Assembly: GCF_002285635.2 (NCBI RefSeq)
Contig: NZ_CP023049.2
Coordinates: forward strand, 1,116,001 to 1,180,000
DNA: 64,000 bases
DNA from: Chryseobacterium piperi
Lineage (GTDB): Bacteria > Bacteroidota > Bacteroidia > Flavobacteriales > Weeksellaceae
Direction of reading: 5' to 3'
Shown here one piece after another: positions 52,203-61,787 of this stretch. Each line of letters begins with the position of its first letter. The stretch's first letter is position 1. The notes under the pieces were generated by a model. It had not been told where the DNA came from. It made no database searches and saw only the letters and a program-made list of their open reading frames with translations. The position numbers were made by a program, and so were the translations under genes.

Positions 52203-54719
52203 ATGGACAAAAAGACACAAACAAAACAACAGGAGTCGCTTGAAAAGAGCAAAATACTATCTAAACCCCGTATATTTTTCGGGCTTACTTTCATACTTTT
52301 TTCCGTAGTCCTTATATTCTCGTTCATCTCTTATCTGATGAACTGGAAAGCTGATCAGAGTCAGGCCGGAACTATGCTGGATAAAAGTATACAATCATCT
52401 AATGTTTTTGGCAAAGTCGGAGATTGGCTTGGCAATATCTTTATATTTGAAAGTATTGGAGTAGCTTCTTTTATCATTGCTTTTTTATTCCTGGTCGTTG
52501 GAACCTTAATTTTAAAAAAGAAAATATTCAAACCTTGGAAAACTATTGGCCATTCTTTGTTTTTCATTTGCTGGGTTCCTATTTTCATGGGAGCCATTAC
52601 AAAGGGACAAGGCGTTTTAGGAGGAGTCTACGGATATCAGATTATGGATTCTCTGAACGCCATCATAGGAACTGTAGGCTTATGGCTTGTATTGGCATCG
52701 AGTATCGCATTATATTTCATTCTAGAATTTAATTTGCGTCCCAGCTCTATTAAAGCCAAGCTTAGCAATATCAATGAAAACACGATAGGAAGAGTAAAAT
52801 CAATGATGCCAAGCTCAGATGAAAACTTTGAGGCGGATGAGGAATTAGAGGAAGAGGTTAAAGAGGACCATCCTAATATTTCAGTCACTGATGTTACAGA
52901 ACCCATTAAAGCAAAAGAGCCGGTAAGTGTTCCGAAAGGATTTCCGGAAGTTCCTGTTTCTGTCAATTTAGACCCAATCGTTACTCCCAATCATACTTCT
53001 TTTGAAGAAGAGGAAGCTATTTCAAAATCTCTCAATTTAAATATCAATACAAAACCTTCAATTCCAGTTTCAACACCAGAGCAGGCTTTCGATATCAAGC
53101 CATCAACACCGTCGGAGGAAGAAATAAAATTCAATGTTGAAATCGCTCCTGTTATTGATGTTTTGGATGATACCGAAAAGAAATCTCAGGAACTTATTGA
53201 GAAACATGGTCTTTATGATCACAAACTGGATCTGGCGAATTTCCAGATGCCTACCGTTGATCTTCTGAAAGATTACGGAAATGAGGAAATATCTATCAAT
53301 AAAGAAGAGCTGGAAGAAAATAAAAATAAGATTGTTGGCCTTTTGAAAAACTTTAATGTTGGTATTGCCGAAATTAAAGCGACTATTGGCCCTACAGTTA
53401 CCTTATATGAAATTGTTCCGGAAGCAGGGATCAGAGTGGCAGCTATTAAAAAATTACAGGATGATATTGCTTTGAACCTTTCCGCTCTAGGAATCAGGAT
53501 CATTGCTCCTATGCCTGGAAAAGGAACAATTGGAATTGAGGTTCCGAGAAAGAACCCAACAATGGTTTCCATGCGTTCTGTAATTGCTTCTCATAAATTC
53601 CAGAATACGGATATGGACTTGCCTGTTGTTTTTGGAAAGACCATTTCCAATGAAATCTTCATGGCCGACTTGTCCAAGATGCCACACTTACTAATGGCAG
53701 GTGCAACAGGTCAGGGTAAATCAGTAGGTATTAATGCTATCCTAACTTCTCTTTTATACAAAAAACACCCTAGCGAACTGAAATTTGTGATGGTGGATCC
53801 TAAGAAAGTAGAACTTTCTTTATATTCTAAAATTGAAAGACACTATCTGGCTAAACTTCCGGATACAGATGACGCTATCATAACCGATACCAATAAAGTA
53901 ATCAATACTCTGAATTCTCTTTGTATTGAGATGGATAACCGATATGATTTGCTAAAAAATGCATTCTGTAAAAACCTAAAAGAATACAATAAAAAATTCA
54001 CGGAAAGAAAACTGAATCCTGAAAACGGACACCGTTACCTTCCTTATATTGTTTTGGTTGTGGATGAGTTTGCCGACTTAATCATGACAGCAGGAAAAGA
54101 AGTAGAATTACCTATCGCAAGATTGGCGCAGCTGGCAAGAGCGGTAGGAATCCACCTTATCGTAGCTACACAAAGACCATCTGTAAATGTAATTACCGGG
54201 ATGATCAAAGCTAACTTCCCGGCAAGAGCAGCATTCAGAGTAATATCAAGTGTAGACTCCAGAACCATCCTGGATTCTCCGGGAGCAGATCAGTTGATCG
54301 GTAAGGGAGATATGCTTTACTTTAACGGAAATGAAATTCTAAGACTTCAATGTGCTTTTGTAGATACTCCAGAAGTGGAAAGGGTTGCAGAATATATTGG
54401 GGAACAGAAGGGATACTCTTCAGCATTCTTGTTACCTGAATATGTTTCTGAAGATTCCACCAGCAGTGTCGGAGCTTTTGATCCTAATGAAAAAGATGCC
54501 TTATTTGAAGAAGCCGCAAGAATTATTGTTTCTACACAGCAGGGTTCAACGTCTATGCTTCAGAGACAATTGAAGTTAGGTTATAACAGAGCCGGCAGAA
54601 TTATGGATCAACTTGAAGCAAGCGGTATCGTAGGAGGATTTAATGGAGCTAAAGCAAGAGAGGTGATCATCAGTGACCTTCATTCTTTGGAACAGTTTTT
54701 GGAAGATCTGCGTAAATAA
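52203..54719 (+). CDS. ftsK: DNA translocase FtsK
   Basis: The protein has 838 residues. Four N-terminal membrane spans (about residues 25-200) and an acidic/proline linker (about 205-360) precede the alpha, beta and gamma domains. Walker A is GATGQGKSVG near residue 500, Walker B VLVVDEFADLIM near 620, and the C-terminal gamma winged helix contains SMLQRQLKLGYNRAGRIMDQLE, which reads KOPS-like sequences. It pumps chromosome DNA through the division septum and activates XerCD. Followed by lolA-like and lptF/G-like genes on the same strand. Confidence 0.96.
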   Translation: MDKKTQTKQQESLEKSKILSKPRIFFGLTFILFSVVLIFSFISYLMNWKADQSQAGTMLDKSIQSSNVFGKVGDWLGNIFIFESIGVASFIIAFLFLVVGTLILKKKIFKPWKTIGHSLFFICWVPIFMGAITKGQGVLGGVYGYQIMDSLNAIIGTVGLWLVLASSIALYFILEFNLRPSSIKAKLSNINENTIGRVKSMMPSSDENFEADEELEEEVKEDHPNISVTDVTEPIKAKEPVSVPKGFPEVPVSVNLDPIVTPNHTSFEEEEAISKSLNLNINTKPSIPVSTPEQAFDIKPSTPSEEEIKFNVEIAPVIDVLDDTEKKSQELIEKHGLYDHKLDLANFQMPTVDLLKDYGNEEISINKEELEENKNKIVGLLKNFNVGIAEIKATIGPTVTLYEIVPEAGIRVAAIKKLQDDIALNLSALGIRIIAPMPGKGTIGIEVPRKNPTMVSMRSVIASHKFQNTDMDLPVVFGKTISNEIFMADLSKMPHLLMAGATGQGKSVGINAILTSLLYKKHPSELKFVMVDPKKVELSLYSKIERHYLAKLPDTDDAIITDTNKVINTLNSLCIEMDNRYDLLKNAFCKNLKEYNKKFTERKLNPENGHRYLPYIVLVVDEFADLIMTAGKEVELPIARLAQLARAVGIHLIVATQRPSVNVITGMIKANFPARAAFRVISSVDSRTILDSPGADQLIGKGDMLYFNGNEILRLQCAFVDTPEVERVAEYIGEQKGYSSAFLLPEYVSEDSTSSVGAFDPNEKDALFEEAARIIVSTQQGSTSMLQRQLKLGYNRAGRIMDQLEASGIVGGFNGAKAREVIISDLHSLEQFLEDLRK

Positions 54720-54789
54720 AGGAAAAACATTAACCTATGTTTGATTCCTGAAGTCAGAAATATCTAAAGATTATTAAAATTAAAAAAAA

Positions 54790-55437
54790 ATGAAAAGTAT
54801 TATTTCAAAAATTATATTAGGAGGTTTTGTGGTAGGAGCTGTTGGTTTATCCAATGCACAGAAAATAGATGCGAAGGCAAAAAAAATATTGGATGATATT
54901 ACGACTAACTATAACTCAAAAAAGAATACTTATTTCAAGTTTTCTTTTGGAAGTGGCGTTAATGGACAGGTAGCCAAAACTGAACCTGGAATCTATTATT
55001 CTGCAGGAGATAAATACAAATTGAAGATCATGGATACCGAACAGATTTTTGATGGAAGCAAGATTTATAATATCAATGCAGAAGATATGGAGGTTACCAT
55101 TGCAAAACCGAATGGAAGCAGTACTATGTTCTCCCCTATCAACTATCTTTCAACCTATAGAAATGATTATAACGTAACTTATGGTGGAAAGAAAAATGTC
55201 AACGGGGTCAATGCAGATTTCATTAAGTTAACTCCGGTTAAAGCCAACGGATTGAGCTACGTGTATCTTTTTGTTGATTCTGCGAAGAAGCAAATGGTAA
55301 AGCTGGAACAACATGGAAGTAATAAAGATGTTGCTGTTATTGCCATTAAAGAATATAAAGAGAATCAGAATCTGGATGCCGACATGTTCGTTTTTGACAA
55401 GAATAAGTATAAAAATTACGTCATCACAGAATTGTAA
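54790..55437 (+). CDS. LolA-like outer-membrane lipoprotein carrier
   Basis: The protein has 215 residues with a signal peptide (ending GLSNAQ). KIDAKAKKILDDITTNYNSKKNTYFKFSF, GKYKLKIMDTEQIFDGSKIYNI-like and VNGVNADFIKLTPVKANGLSYVYLFVDSAKKQMVKLEQ match the LolA fold of Bacteroidota. It would carry lipoproteins through the periplasm. Position directly after ftsK is the same as in many genomes (ftsK-lolA). Confidence 0.88.
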   Translation: MKSIISKIILGGFVVGAVGLSNAQKIDAKAKKILDDITTNYNSKKNTYFKFSFGSGVNGQVAKTEPGIYYSAGDKYKLKIMDTEQIFDGSKIYNINAEDMEVTIAKPNGSSTMFSPINYLSTYRNDYNVTYGGKKNVNGVNADFIKLTPVKANGLSYVYLFVDSAKKQMVKLEQHGSNKDVAVIAIKEYKENQNLDADMFVFDKNKYKNYVITEL

Positions 55438-55457
55438 TTGAATAAAGTAATAAAATG

Positions 55458-55488
55458 TAAAGTCACAAAGTAAACTTTGTGGCTTTTT
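55458..55488 (+). terminator. Intrinsic terminator after the lolA-like gene
   Basis: AAGTCACAAAGT-AA-ACTTTGTGGCTT plus TTT, 21 bases after the stop. Confidence 0.75.
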
Positions 55489-55503
55489 GATTAATTTTGG
55501 CGA

Positions 55504-56961
55504 ATGTTAAAAATACTAGACCGATATATTATAAAAACCTTTTTTGGTCCCTTTTTCTTTATATTCAGTGTATTGTTTTTCATCTTTATTGTAAACATTA
55601 TCTGGGTTCAGTTAGGACAATTTATGGGAAAAGGATTAAGCTACTGGCAAATCCTTAAACTTCTTTTTTATCTCGGAGTAAGCGTTATAAGTATGGTACT
55701 ACCGCTTACTGTTCTTCTTGCGAGTATTATGTCGTTCGGAGAATTCGGAGAACGGTATGAGCTTGCTGCTATGAAGGCTGCCGGAATTTCTTTAACCAGA
55801 GTGATGGTTCCTCTTTTAGGGGTTACTACCATATTATCGATCATGCTCTTCTTTTTTTCCAATAATATCATCCCGGATTTTCAGAGAAAAGCCAAAAATA
55901 TGCTTTTCAATATTGCACAGACTAAGCCGGCTCTAAACTTCACTCCAGGCCAGTTTATTGACCAGATCCCCGGATATATGGTGAAGTTCGATAAAATTCA
56001 TGGTGACAACGGAGAAAATATTGAAGGGGTTTTCGTTCACAGAAAAGCCAGTACATACGAAGACCAACAATCTATTGTAGCAGAAAAAGGTAAATTCATT
56101 CCGGCAGCTAATAAAAACTATCTTAAACTGGTTTTATATAACGGTTATGTATTCGAAGATAATTTTGCCGGAAAAGGAGACGCCGCAAGATTGAAGCAAC
56201 CGGATCAGGCTATTAAATTTGATACATTGGTCTCTCATTTTGACATCAGTGAAATCATTAATAAAGCAATTGAAGAGGAACAGATTACAGATGATTACCG
56301 TTTTCAGACTTTTAATCAGCTTAACAAAACCATTGACCTCACAAAGAAAGATAACGATAAATTCTTCACGACCATTACCAGCGACGTTTTGAACCAGACC
56401 AATTCTGTTGTAACATACATGGACAAGAATAATAAGACAAAGGCTCCTGCAAAGCCACAATTGAAATTGGATACTGTGAAGGGTGAAAAGAAAATGGAAA
56501 TCGTTTATAATGCCTATAACAGATTAGAGAATTTAAAATCTAGCCTTAACGGAAAAACCAACGATTTTAAACCGAATGTCAAATACTTCAGTAAAGTAGT
56601 TATTTATCAGCAAAGAATCCTCTCCTACTCATTTACCTGTATCATATTCTTCCTCATTGGAGCCAGCTTAGGTTCTATTATCAGAAAAGGAGGAATGGGG
56701 GTTCCTGTAATTATAGCTATTGTAATCTTCATTGTCTTTTATGTGATCAATGTAGGTATGGAAAACCTTGCCTGGTCAGGAACTTTAAATCCGTATTTAG
56801 CAGCATGGCTACCTAACATCATCCTTTTCCCTTTTGGAGTAATAATGACGTATAAAGCCCTGACAGATTCACAACTGTTCGATGCCGAAAAATATAAAGC
56901 ATTCCTTAAACCGATTACGAAAAGATTTTCTAAAAGTAAAGAACATAAAAGATATCAATAA
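55504..56961 (+). CDS. LptF/LptG-family permease (LPS export)
   Basis: The protein has 485 residues. Three membrane spans at the N-terminus (MLKILDRYIIKTFFGPFFFIFSVLFFIFIVN; LGVSVISMVLPLTVLLASIM), a periplasmic beta-jellyroll (about 130-360) and three C-terminal spans (LSYSFTCIIFFLIGASLGSIIRKGGMGVPVI) form the YjgP/YjgQ layout. With LptB it extracts LPS from the inner membrane. It is longer than E. coli LptF/G because of an insertion in the periplasmic part, usual for Bacteroidota. Which of the two paralogues it is cannot be told. Confidence 0.88.
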   Translation: MLKILDRYIIKTFFGPFFFIFSVLFFIFIVNIIWVQLGQFMGKGLSYWQILKLLFYLGVSVISMVLPLTVLLASIMSFGEFGERYELAAMKAAGISLTRVMVPLLGVTTILSIMLFFFSNNIIPDFQRKAKNMLFNIAQTKPALNFTPGQFIDQIPGYMVKFDKIHGDNGENIEGVFVHRKASTYEDQQSIVAEKGKFIPAANKNYLKLVLYNGYVFEDNFAGKGDAARLKQPDQAIKFDTLVSHFDISEIINKAIEEEQITDDYRFQTFNQLNKTIDLTKKDNDKFFTTITSDVLNQTNSVVTYMDKNNKTKAPAKPQLKLDTVKGEKKMEIVYNAYNRLENLKSSLNGKTNDFKPNVKYFSKVVIYQQRILSYSFTCIIFFLIGASLGSIIRKGGMGVPVIIAIVIFIVFYVINVGMENLAWSGTLNPYLAAWLPNIILFPFGVIMTYKALTDSQLFDAEKYKAFLKPITKRFSKSKEHKRYQ

Positions 56962-56997
56962 AAAAGATCCGGAATAGTATTCCGGATCTTTTTTTAT
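56961..56997 (+). terminator. Intrinsic terminator of the lptF/G-like gene
   Basis: AAGATCCGGAA-TAGTA-TTCCGGATCTT followed by seven Ts, starting right at the stop codon. Confidence 0.88.
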
Positions 56998-57081
56998 ATC
57001 GTCAAGTATCAATGGTATTATTTCAATGAACACCACAGCTAATTCAGATTATTAAGGAATTGAAACAGACCAGAAGTATAT

Positions 57082-57116
57082 AAAAAAACAGGCTCCATTT
57101 TGGAGCCTGTTTTTTT
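57082..57116 (-). terminator. Intrinsic terminator of the pyrH-frr unit
   Basis: ACAGGCTCCA-(A/T)3-TGGAGCCTGT, ten-pair arms flanked by seven As and seven Ts, 20 bases behind the frr stop. Confidence 0.88.
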
Positions 57117-57131
57117 ATACTATACTGAAAG

Positions 57132-57686
57132 TTACACTTTCATAATTTCAGCTTCTTTAGTCTTGAAATGTTCATCACATATCTTTACATATTTATCAGT
57201 AAGAGCCTGAATATCTTCTTCTACTCCTTTGATAGCATCTTCAGAAACACCCTCCAACTTCTTAAGTTCTTTCAAACCATCCTGTCTTGCATTTCTTACT
57301 ACAATCTTCGTTTGTTCAGTTTCTCCTTTAGCTTGCTTCGATAAATCTCTCCTTCTTTCCTCTGTTAGAGGTGGAACATTCAAAATGATGTTTTCTCCGT
57401 TGTTAGAAGGTGCAAAACCTAAATTAGAGTTAATAATAGCCTTTTCAATAGCCCCGATAGCTGTTCTATCCCAAGGTTGAATAGAAATGGTCATTGCATC
57501 CGGAACGGAAACGTTAGCAACCTGGTTGATAGGAGTCGGAGCTCCGTAATATTCTACCATCACATCCTGAACCATAGATGTAGAAGCACGTCCTGCTCTG
57601 ATTCTTTGAAATGCATGCTCCAAATGCTTAATAGCTGCGTCCATGTCCTGATTTACAGATTCTACTATAAGATCTAATTCTTCCAT
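57132..57686 (-). CDS. frr: Ribosome recycling factor
   Basis: From MEELDLIVESVNQDMDAAIKHLE (start at 57686) the protein has 184 residues, the standard length. FQRIRAGRASTSMVQDVMVEYYG and LTEERRRDLSKQAKGETEQTKIVVRNARQD are the RRF signatures. With EF-G it splits post-termination ribosomes. It follows pyrH on the same strand, the conserved pyrH-frr order. Confidence 0.97.
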   Translation of the reverse strand: MEELDLIVESVNQDMDAAIKHLEHAFQRIRAGRASTSMVQDVMVEYYGAPTPINQVANVSVPDAMTISIQPWDRTAIGAIEKAIINSNLGFAPSNNGENIILNVPPLTEERRRDLSKQAKGETEQTKIVVRNARQDGLKELKKLEGVSEDAIKGVEEDIQALTDKYVKICDEHFKTKEAEIMKV

Positions 57687-57771
57687 TATATATTTAAAAT
57701 TTGAGAGGTTACACATTAAAATAATAAATGATACATAATAGTGATAAGTAATTGCTATTCCCTATCTCTGA

Positions 57772-58488
<717 letters not shown>

Positions 58489-58599
58489 TTAATAACTTTT
58501 TTAATAGGGTCGATTTCCCTGAATTTTGATTTTGCAAATATAATCATTAAAAATATTGGAGAAAGAAAAATATTTACCGGTAAATAATGTTGGAAATAT

Positions 58600-58629
58600 T
58601 TTGACAACTACAAAAAAGGATTATTTTTG
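58600..58629 (+). promoter_or_regulatory. porQ promoter
   Basis: TTTG (58600-58603), 18-base spacer, TATTTTTG (58622-58629). Transcription would begin near 58635, 12-13 bases before the TTG start codon. Confidence 0.7.
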
Positions 58630-58647
58630 CAATAATTATAAATTGAA

Positions 58648-59637
58648 TTGAAGAAAATTATCATTTTTTCATTATTTCTATCAGGAATTGTTTCTTATGC
58701 GCAAATGGGAACAAATGTTTATCCTTTTTTAAACATACCCGTATCCGCCAGACAGGCTGCCCTGGGTGGAGATGCAATTACGATAAGAGATTATGATGTT
58801 TCCTTTGCTATTGCAAACCCGGCATTGCTCAATAAAGATTCAGACAAACAACTTTCCGTAAACGGAGCTGCTTATCTGGCAGATTCTAAATATGGAACAA
58901 TAGCTTTTGCTAAAGATTTTGACAATGGTCATATGGCCACAATCAATGCCCGGTACATGAGCTATGGTGATATTCCGAGAACGGATGAAAGTGGTTTTGA
59001 GAATGGAACTTTCAACGCTTCCGATGTAGCCATTGGGGCCGGATATGCTTACCAGTTTGAAGAAGACTGGACTATTGGAGGGGGACTTAATTTTATTACT
59101 TCAAAAATTGATAGTTATACTTCATCAGCCATTTCCGGTACAGCCGGAATTACATACCATAATAAAAAGAACAAGGAAGTTCTTTCTTTGGTGGCCAGAA
59201 ACTTTGGATATCAATTCAAATCTTTCAATGGTACCCGTGAGAACCTTCCATTCAGAATAGATTTAGGATATACAAGAATACTAAAAGCCATTCCTCTTGC
59301 TATTACCATCACCGCTCACGATTTACAGCAGTTTGATATTTCTTCTCAATATAATGTCAACGGCCAGGAAGTTAATATAGGAAGAAAAATTGCCGACCAC
59401 TTTTCGCTGGGTGCCGAATTGTTTCCAGAAAAAAACTTCAATATAAGGTTAGGATATAATGTAAAAAGAGGTAATGAACTGGCTGTAGCGGATCAGAGAA
59501 ACTTTTCCGGGCTATCGGGAGGGTTCGGAATCAAGATCTCAAAATTCCGTATTGATTACGCTCATGTACGATACAGTAACGCATCTAATGTGAACCAGAT
59601 CGGTATTTCTATGGACCTTAGCGGACATCGATATTAA
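58648..59637 (+). CDS. porQ: Type IX secretion system protein PorQ
   Basis: The protein has 329 residues: a signal peptide (KKIIIFSLFLSGIVSYAQ), then MGTNVYPFLNIPVSARQAALGGDAITIRDYDVSFAIANPALLN and a predicted outer-membrane beta-barrel. This N-terminal phrase is diagnostic for PorQ, a T9SS outer-membrane component of the attachment/shuttle complex. The start codon is TTG: an in-frame TAA lies three codons upstream and there is no ATG. The next gene is cmk, a conserved neighbour in Bacteroidota. Confidence 0.9.
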   Translation: MKKIIIFSLFLSGIVSYAQMGTNVYPFLNIPVSARQAALGGDAITIRDYDVSFAIANPALLNKDSDKQLSVNGAAYLADSKYGTIAFAKDFDNGHMATINARYMSYGDIPRTDESGFENGTFNASDVAIGAGYAYQFEEDWTIGGGLNFITSKIDSYTSSAISGTAGITYHNKKNKEVLSLVARNFGYQFKSFNGTRENLPFRIDLGYTRILKAIPLAITITAHDLQQFDISSQYNVNGQEVNIGRKIADHFSLGAELFPEKNFNIRLGYNVKRGNELAVADQRNFSGLSGGFGIKISKFRIDYAHVRYSNASNVNQIGISMDLSGHRY

Positions 59638-59700
59638 TTTTTATCAATAATTAACGTCCCTTTTTCTTGATTTTTTAAAAAATTTCTTGAAATTTGCGGT

Positions 59701-60375
59701 ATGAAAAAACCTGTAATAGCTATCGATGGGTACTCGTCTACCGGAAAAAGTTCAATCTCAAAAGTCATTGCCGACCAATTAGGGCTTATCCATTTAGATA
59801 CAGGTGCACTTTATCGGGGAGTTACCTGGTTTGCCCTGCAAAACTGTAAAGGAGAAAACGGCTCTATAGACCTGAATCAACTTTTCTCATCATTAGATCA
59901 GATTCAACTTGAATTTAAAAATGATGATGGAGAACTTATACTCTATCTTAATCAACAAGACATTTCAAAAGAAATTCGTACCAACGAGGTTTCTGATAAC
60001 GTTAGCTTAGTAGCCAAGCAAAAAGAGGTAAGAGATTTTCTTTTGCAATCCCAACGTTCTTTAGCGGAAAAAGGCGGCATTATTATGGATGGACGTGATA
60101 TAGGAACTGTTGTCCTGCCGGATGCGGATTTCAAATTCTTCCTTACAGCAAGTATTGACGAAAGAACTAAAAGGAGATATCATGAGCTTTTAAGCTTAGG
60201 CATTGAAGCCAATGAACAGCAGGTAAAAGAAAACCTTATAGAAAGGGATAAAATAGACAGTGAAAGAGAAATCGCTCCATTAAAGAAAGCTGAAGATGCT
60301 ATTGTCATTGATAATACGTATCTTTCAAAGCAAGAAACAATTGAAGCCATACTGGCATACATACAAAAGATTTAA
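59701..60375 (+). CDS. cmk: Cytidylate kinase
   Basis: The protein has 224 residues. The P-loop is GYSSTGKSSISK (Thr/Ser variant of GxxxxGK), followed by HLDTGALYRG and MDGRDIGTVVLPDADFKFFLTAS, and the LID region ERDKIDSEREIAPLKKAEDA. It phosphorylates CMP and dCMP. It follows porQ by 63 bases and is probably co-transcribed with it. Confidence 0.96.
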   Translation: MKKPVIAIDGYSSTGKSSISKVIADQLGLIHLDTGALYRGVTWFALQNCKGENGSIDLNQLFSSLDQIQLEFKNDDGELILYLNQQDISKEIRTNEVSDNVSLVAKQKEVRDFLLQSQRSLAEKGGIIMDGRDIGTVVLPDADFKFFLTASIDERTKRRYHELLSLGIEANEQQVKENLIERDKIDSEREIAPLKKAEDAIVIDNTYLSKQETIEAILAYIQKI

Positions 60376-60471
60376 CATTTTTTAATAGGCATGCTCAGCT
60401 AATTGGTATATTAATTGTAATATTTAACGCAGTAAAAACTAATATTATTAACTATTAAAAAAAAACGAAAA

Positions 60472-60822
60472 ATGTCTAGAAAAGGAAACAATACAGCAGG
60501 TATATTAGCAGGACTTCTTGCAGGCGCAGCAGCAGGTGTGGTATTAGGAATGCTTTACGCTCCTGAAGAAGGAAAAGAAACTAGAAAAAAAATAAAAGAT
60601 AAGGCTAATGATCTTAAAGATCAGGCTAAAAACAAATACGGTGAAGTGTCTGAAAAAGTAAAAGATGAGTATGACAACATCTCTTCTACTTTCAAAGAAA
60701 CTGCAAACAGCGTTGCACATACCGTAAAAGATGGATATGATAAATATAAAGATCAGATTGTTTCTAAAACTACAGATGTAGTAAAAGATGTGGAAGCAGA
60801 ATTAAATGATCTTAAAAAATAA
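60472..60822 (+). CDS. YtxH domain-containing envelope protein
   Basis: The protein has 116 residues. A glycine/alanine membrane helix (GILAGLLAGAAAGVVLGMLYAPEEGKETRKK) is followed by a long lysine-rich amphipathic helix, the YtxH layout. Related proteins respond to general stress. A terminator follows (60848-60880), yet the two next genes look like part of the same functional set. Confidence 0.88.
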   Translation: MSRKGNNTAGILAGLLAGAAAGVVLGMLYAPEEGKETRKKIKDKANDLKDQAKNKYGEVSEKVKDEYDNISSTFKETANSVAHTVKDGYDKYKDQIVSKTTDVVKDVEAELNDLKK

Positions 60823-60847
60823 TAATTTCAATTAATTTCAAATTATC

Positions 60848-60880
60848 AAAGGGACTTTTTGCATTAAAGTTCCTTTTTTT
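60848..60880 (+). terminator. Intrinsic terminator after the ytxH-like gene
   Basis: AAAGGGACTTT-TTGCATT-AAAGTTCCTTT with a T-run; one G-U pair. Confidence 0.75.
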
Positions 60881-60900
60881 GTAACTTTAAACAAAAACAG

Positions 60901-61215
60901 ATGATAGAAACTATTAAGGAATATGCATCTAAGCGAATAGATCTGCTGAAAATAGAAGCTACTGAAAAGTCATCACTTTCAGCAGGTATGATTACCTACC
61001 TGGTCGTGCTGCTTGTTGCTTTCGCCTTTTTCATTATTCTTTTCAACTTTGGAATTGCTTTTCTTATAGGTAAAGCTCTAGACAATTACTCTTACGGATT
61101 TTTAATCGTTGCTGCATTTTATTTGCTACTTATGGTTCTTGTCGTTGCTTTTAAAAAAAGAATTGTAAATACTGTAGCTGATAAAGTTATTAAATTTTTA
61201 AATCATAACCCATGA
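60901..61215 (+). CDS. Phage-holin-family (holin superfamily III-like) membrane protein
   Basis: The protein has 104 residues with two long membrane spans (about 28-53 and 64-84) after an amphipathic N-terminus (IETIKEYASKRIDLLKIEATEKSS). This competence-related DUF/holin-X layout is common in Bacteroidota next to YtxH genes and is chromosomal rather than phage. No lysis genes are nearby. It overlaps the next gene by four bases. Confidence 0.8.
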   Translation: MIETIKEYASKRIDLLKIEATEKSSLSAGMITYLVVLLVAFAFFIILFNFGIAFLIGKALDNYSYGFLIVAAFYLLLMVLVVAFKKRIVNTVADKVIKFLNHNP

Positions 61216-61709
61216 GCAGAAACTACGAAAGTTTAAAAGAGTTAAGGATTAAGAAAAAACTACTGAAAGAAGAACTGAATGACCTTGAAAACCTTCTCAC
61301 ATTTAAAAATACCAAGGAGAGTCTAAGTGCATTTACCAATGGTTTAACAGATCAGTATTTAGAGGAAAAGGTAGATAAGGACGGTGAAGAAAAAGTTGTT
61401 CTGAGAAAAGATGTTATTGCGAAACAGCTTACCTCTGAGGTTAAAGATATGTTCATCAGCAAAAATACAGCCATGGGAATTGCTAGTTCTGCTTTAAAAG
61501 GTAATACCCTTGATAATATTGTCAGATTAGGTACCACTGCTTTAGTAGGCAATTACGCCAAAAGAAATATGCGCAGTTCAAACTGGAAGAAAAAATTACT
61601 TGGAATTGCATTAATTTACATTGCCCCTATTGCCTTGAAGTTCGTTAGAAAAAAGCTGGAAAGCTATCAAAAGAATAAAAGTGTCTCCAGTTTGGAGCAA
61701 TTAATATAG
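61212..61709 (+). CDS. Unknown protein coupled to the holin-like gene
   Basis: The protein has 165 residues: a coiled-coil N-terminus (ESLKELRIKKKLLKEELNDLENLL), a middle region with DKDGEEKVVLRKDVIAKQL and a C-terminal helix LLGIALIYIAPIALKFVRKKLESYQ that may insert in the membrane. No family recognised. The ATG overlaps the preceding stop, so translation is coupled; the three genes 60472-61709 probably act together at the envelope. Confidence 0.78.
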   Translation: MSRNYESLKELRIKKKLLKEELNDLENLLTFKNTKESLSAFTNGLTDQYLEEKVDKDGEEKVVLRKDVIAKQLTSEVKDMFISKNTAMGIASSALKGNTLDNIVRLGTTALVGNYAKRNMRSSNWKKKLLGIALIYIAPIALKFVRKKLESYQKNKSVSSLEQLI

Positions 61710-61713
61710 ATTC

Positions 61714-61787
61714 AAAAATAGAGGTTGGAAGTTAGCTAAACTCCAATATAATAGTTTATCTAACTTCTGGTTTCTATTTCTATCTTC
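61714..61787. repeat. Dispersed repeat copy between convergent genes
   Basis: GAGGTTGGAAGTTAGC ... TATCTAACTTCTGGTTTC resembles the inverted repeat at 30247-30330. It may fold and serve as a terminator for the convergent genes. Confidence 0.4.

Noticed and set aside
52066-52308. 80-codon plus-strand frame reaching into ftsK
   Set aside because: Overlaps the ftsK 5' end in another frame and crosses its promoter.
60901-61215. Prophage lysis module
   Set aside because: Holin-like protein stands with YtxH and other envelope genes; no endolysin, phage structural gene or integrase is near.
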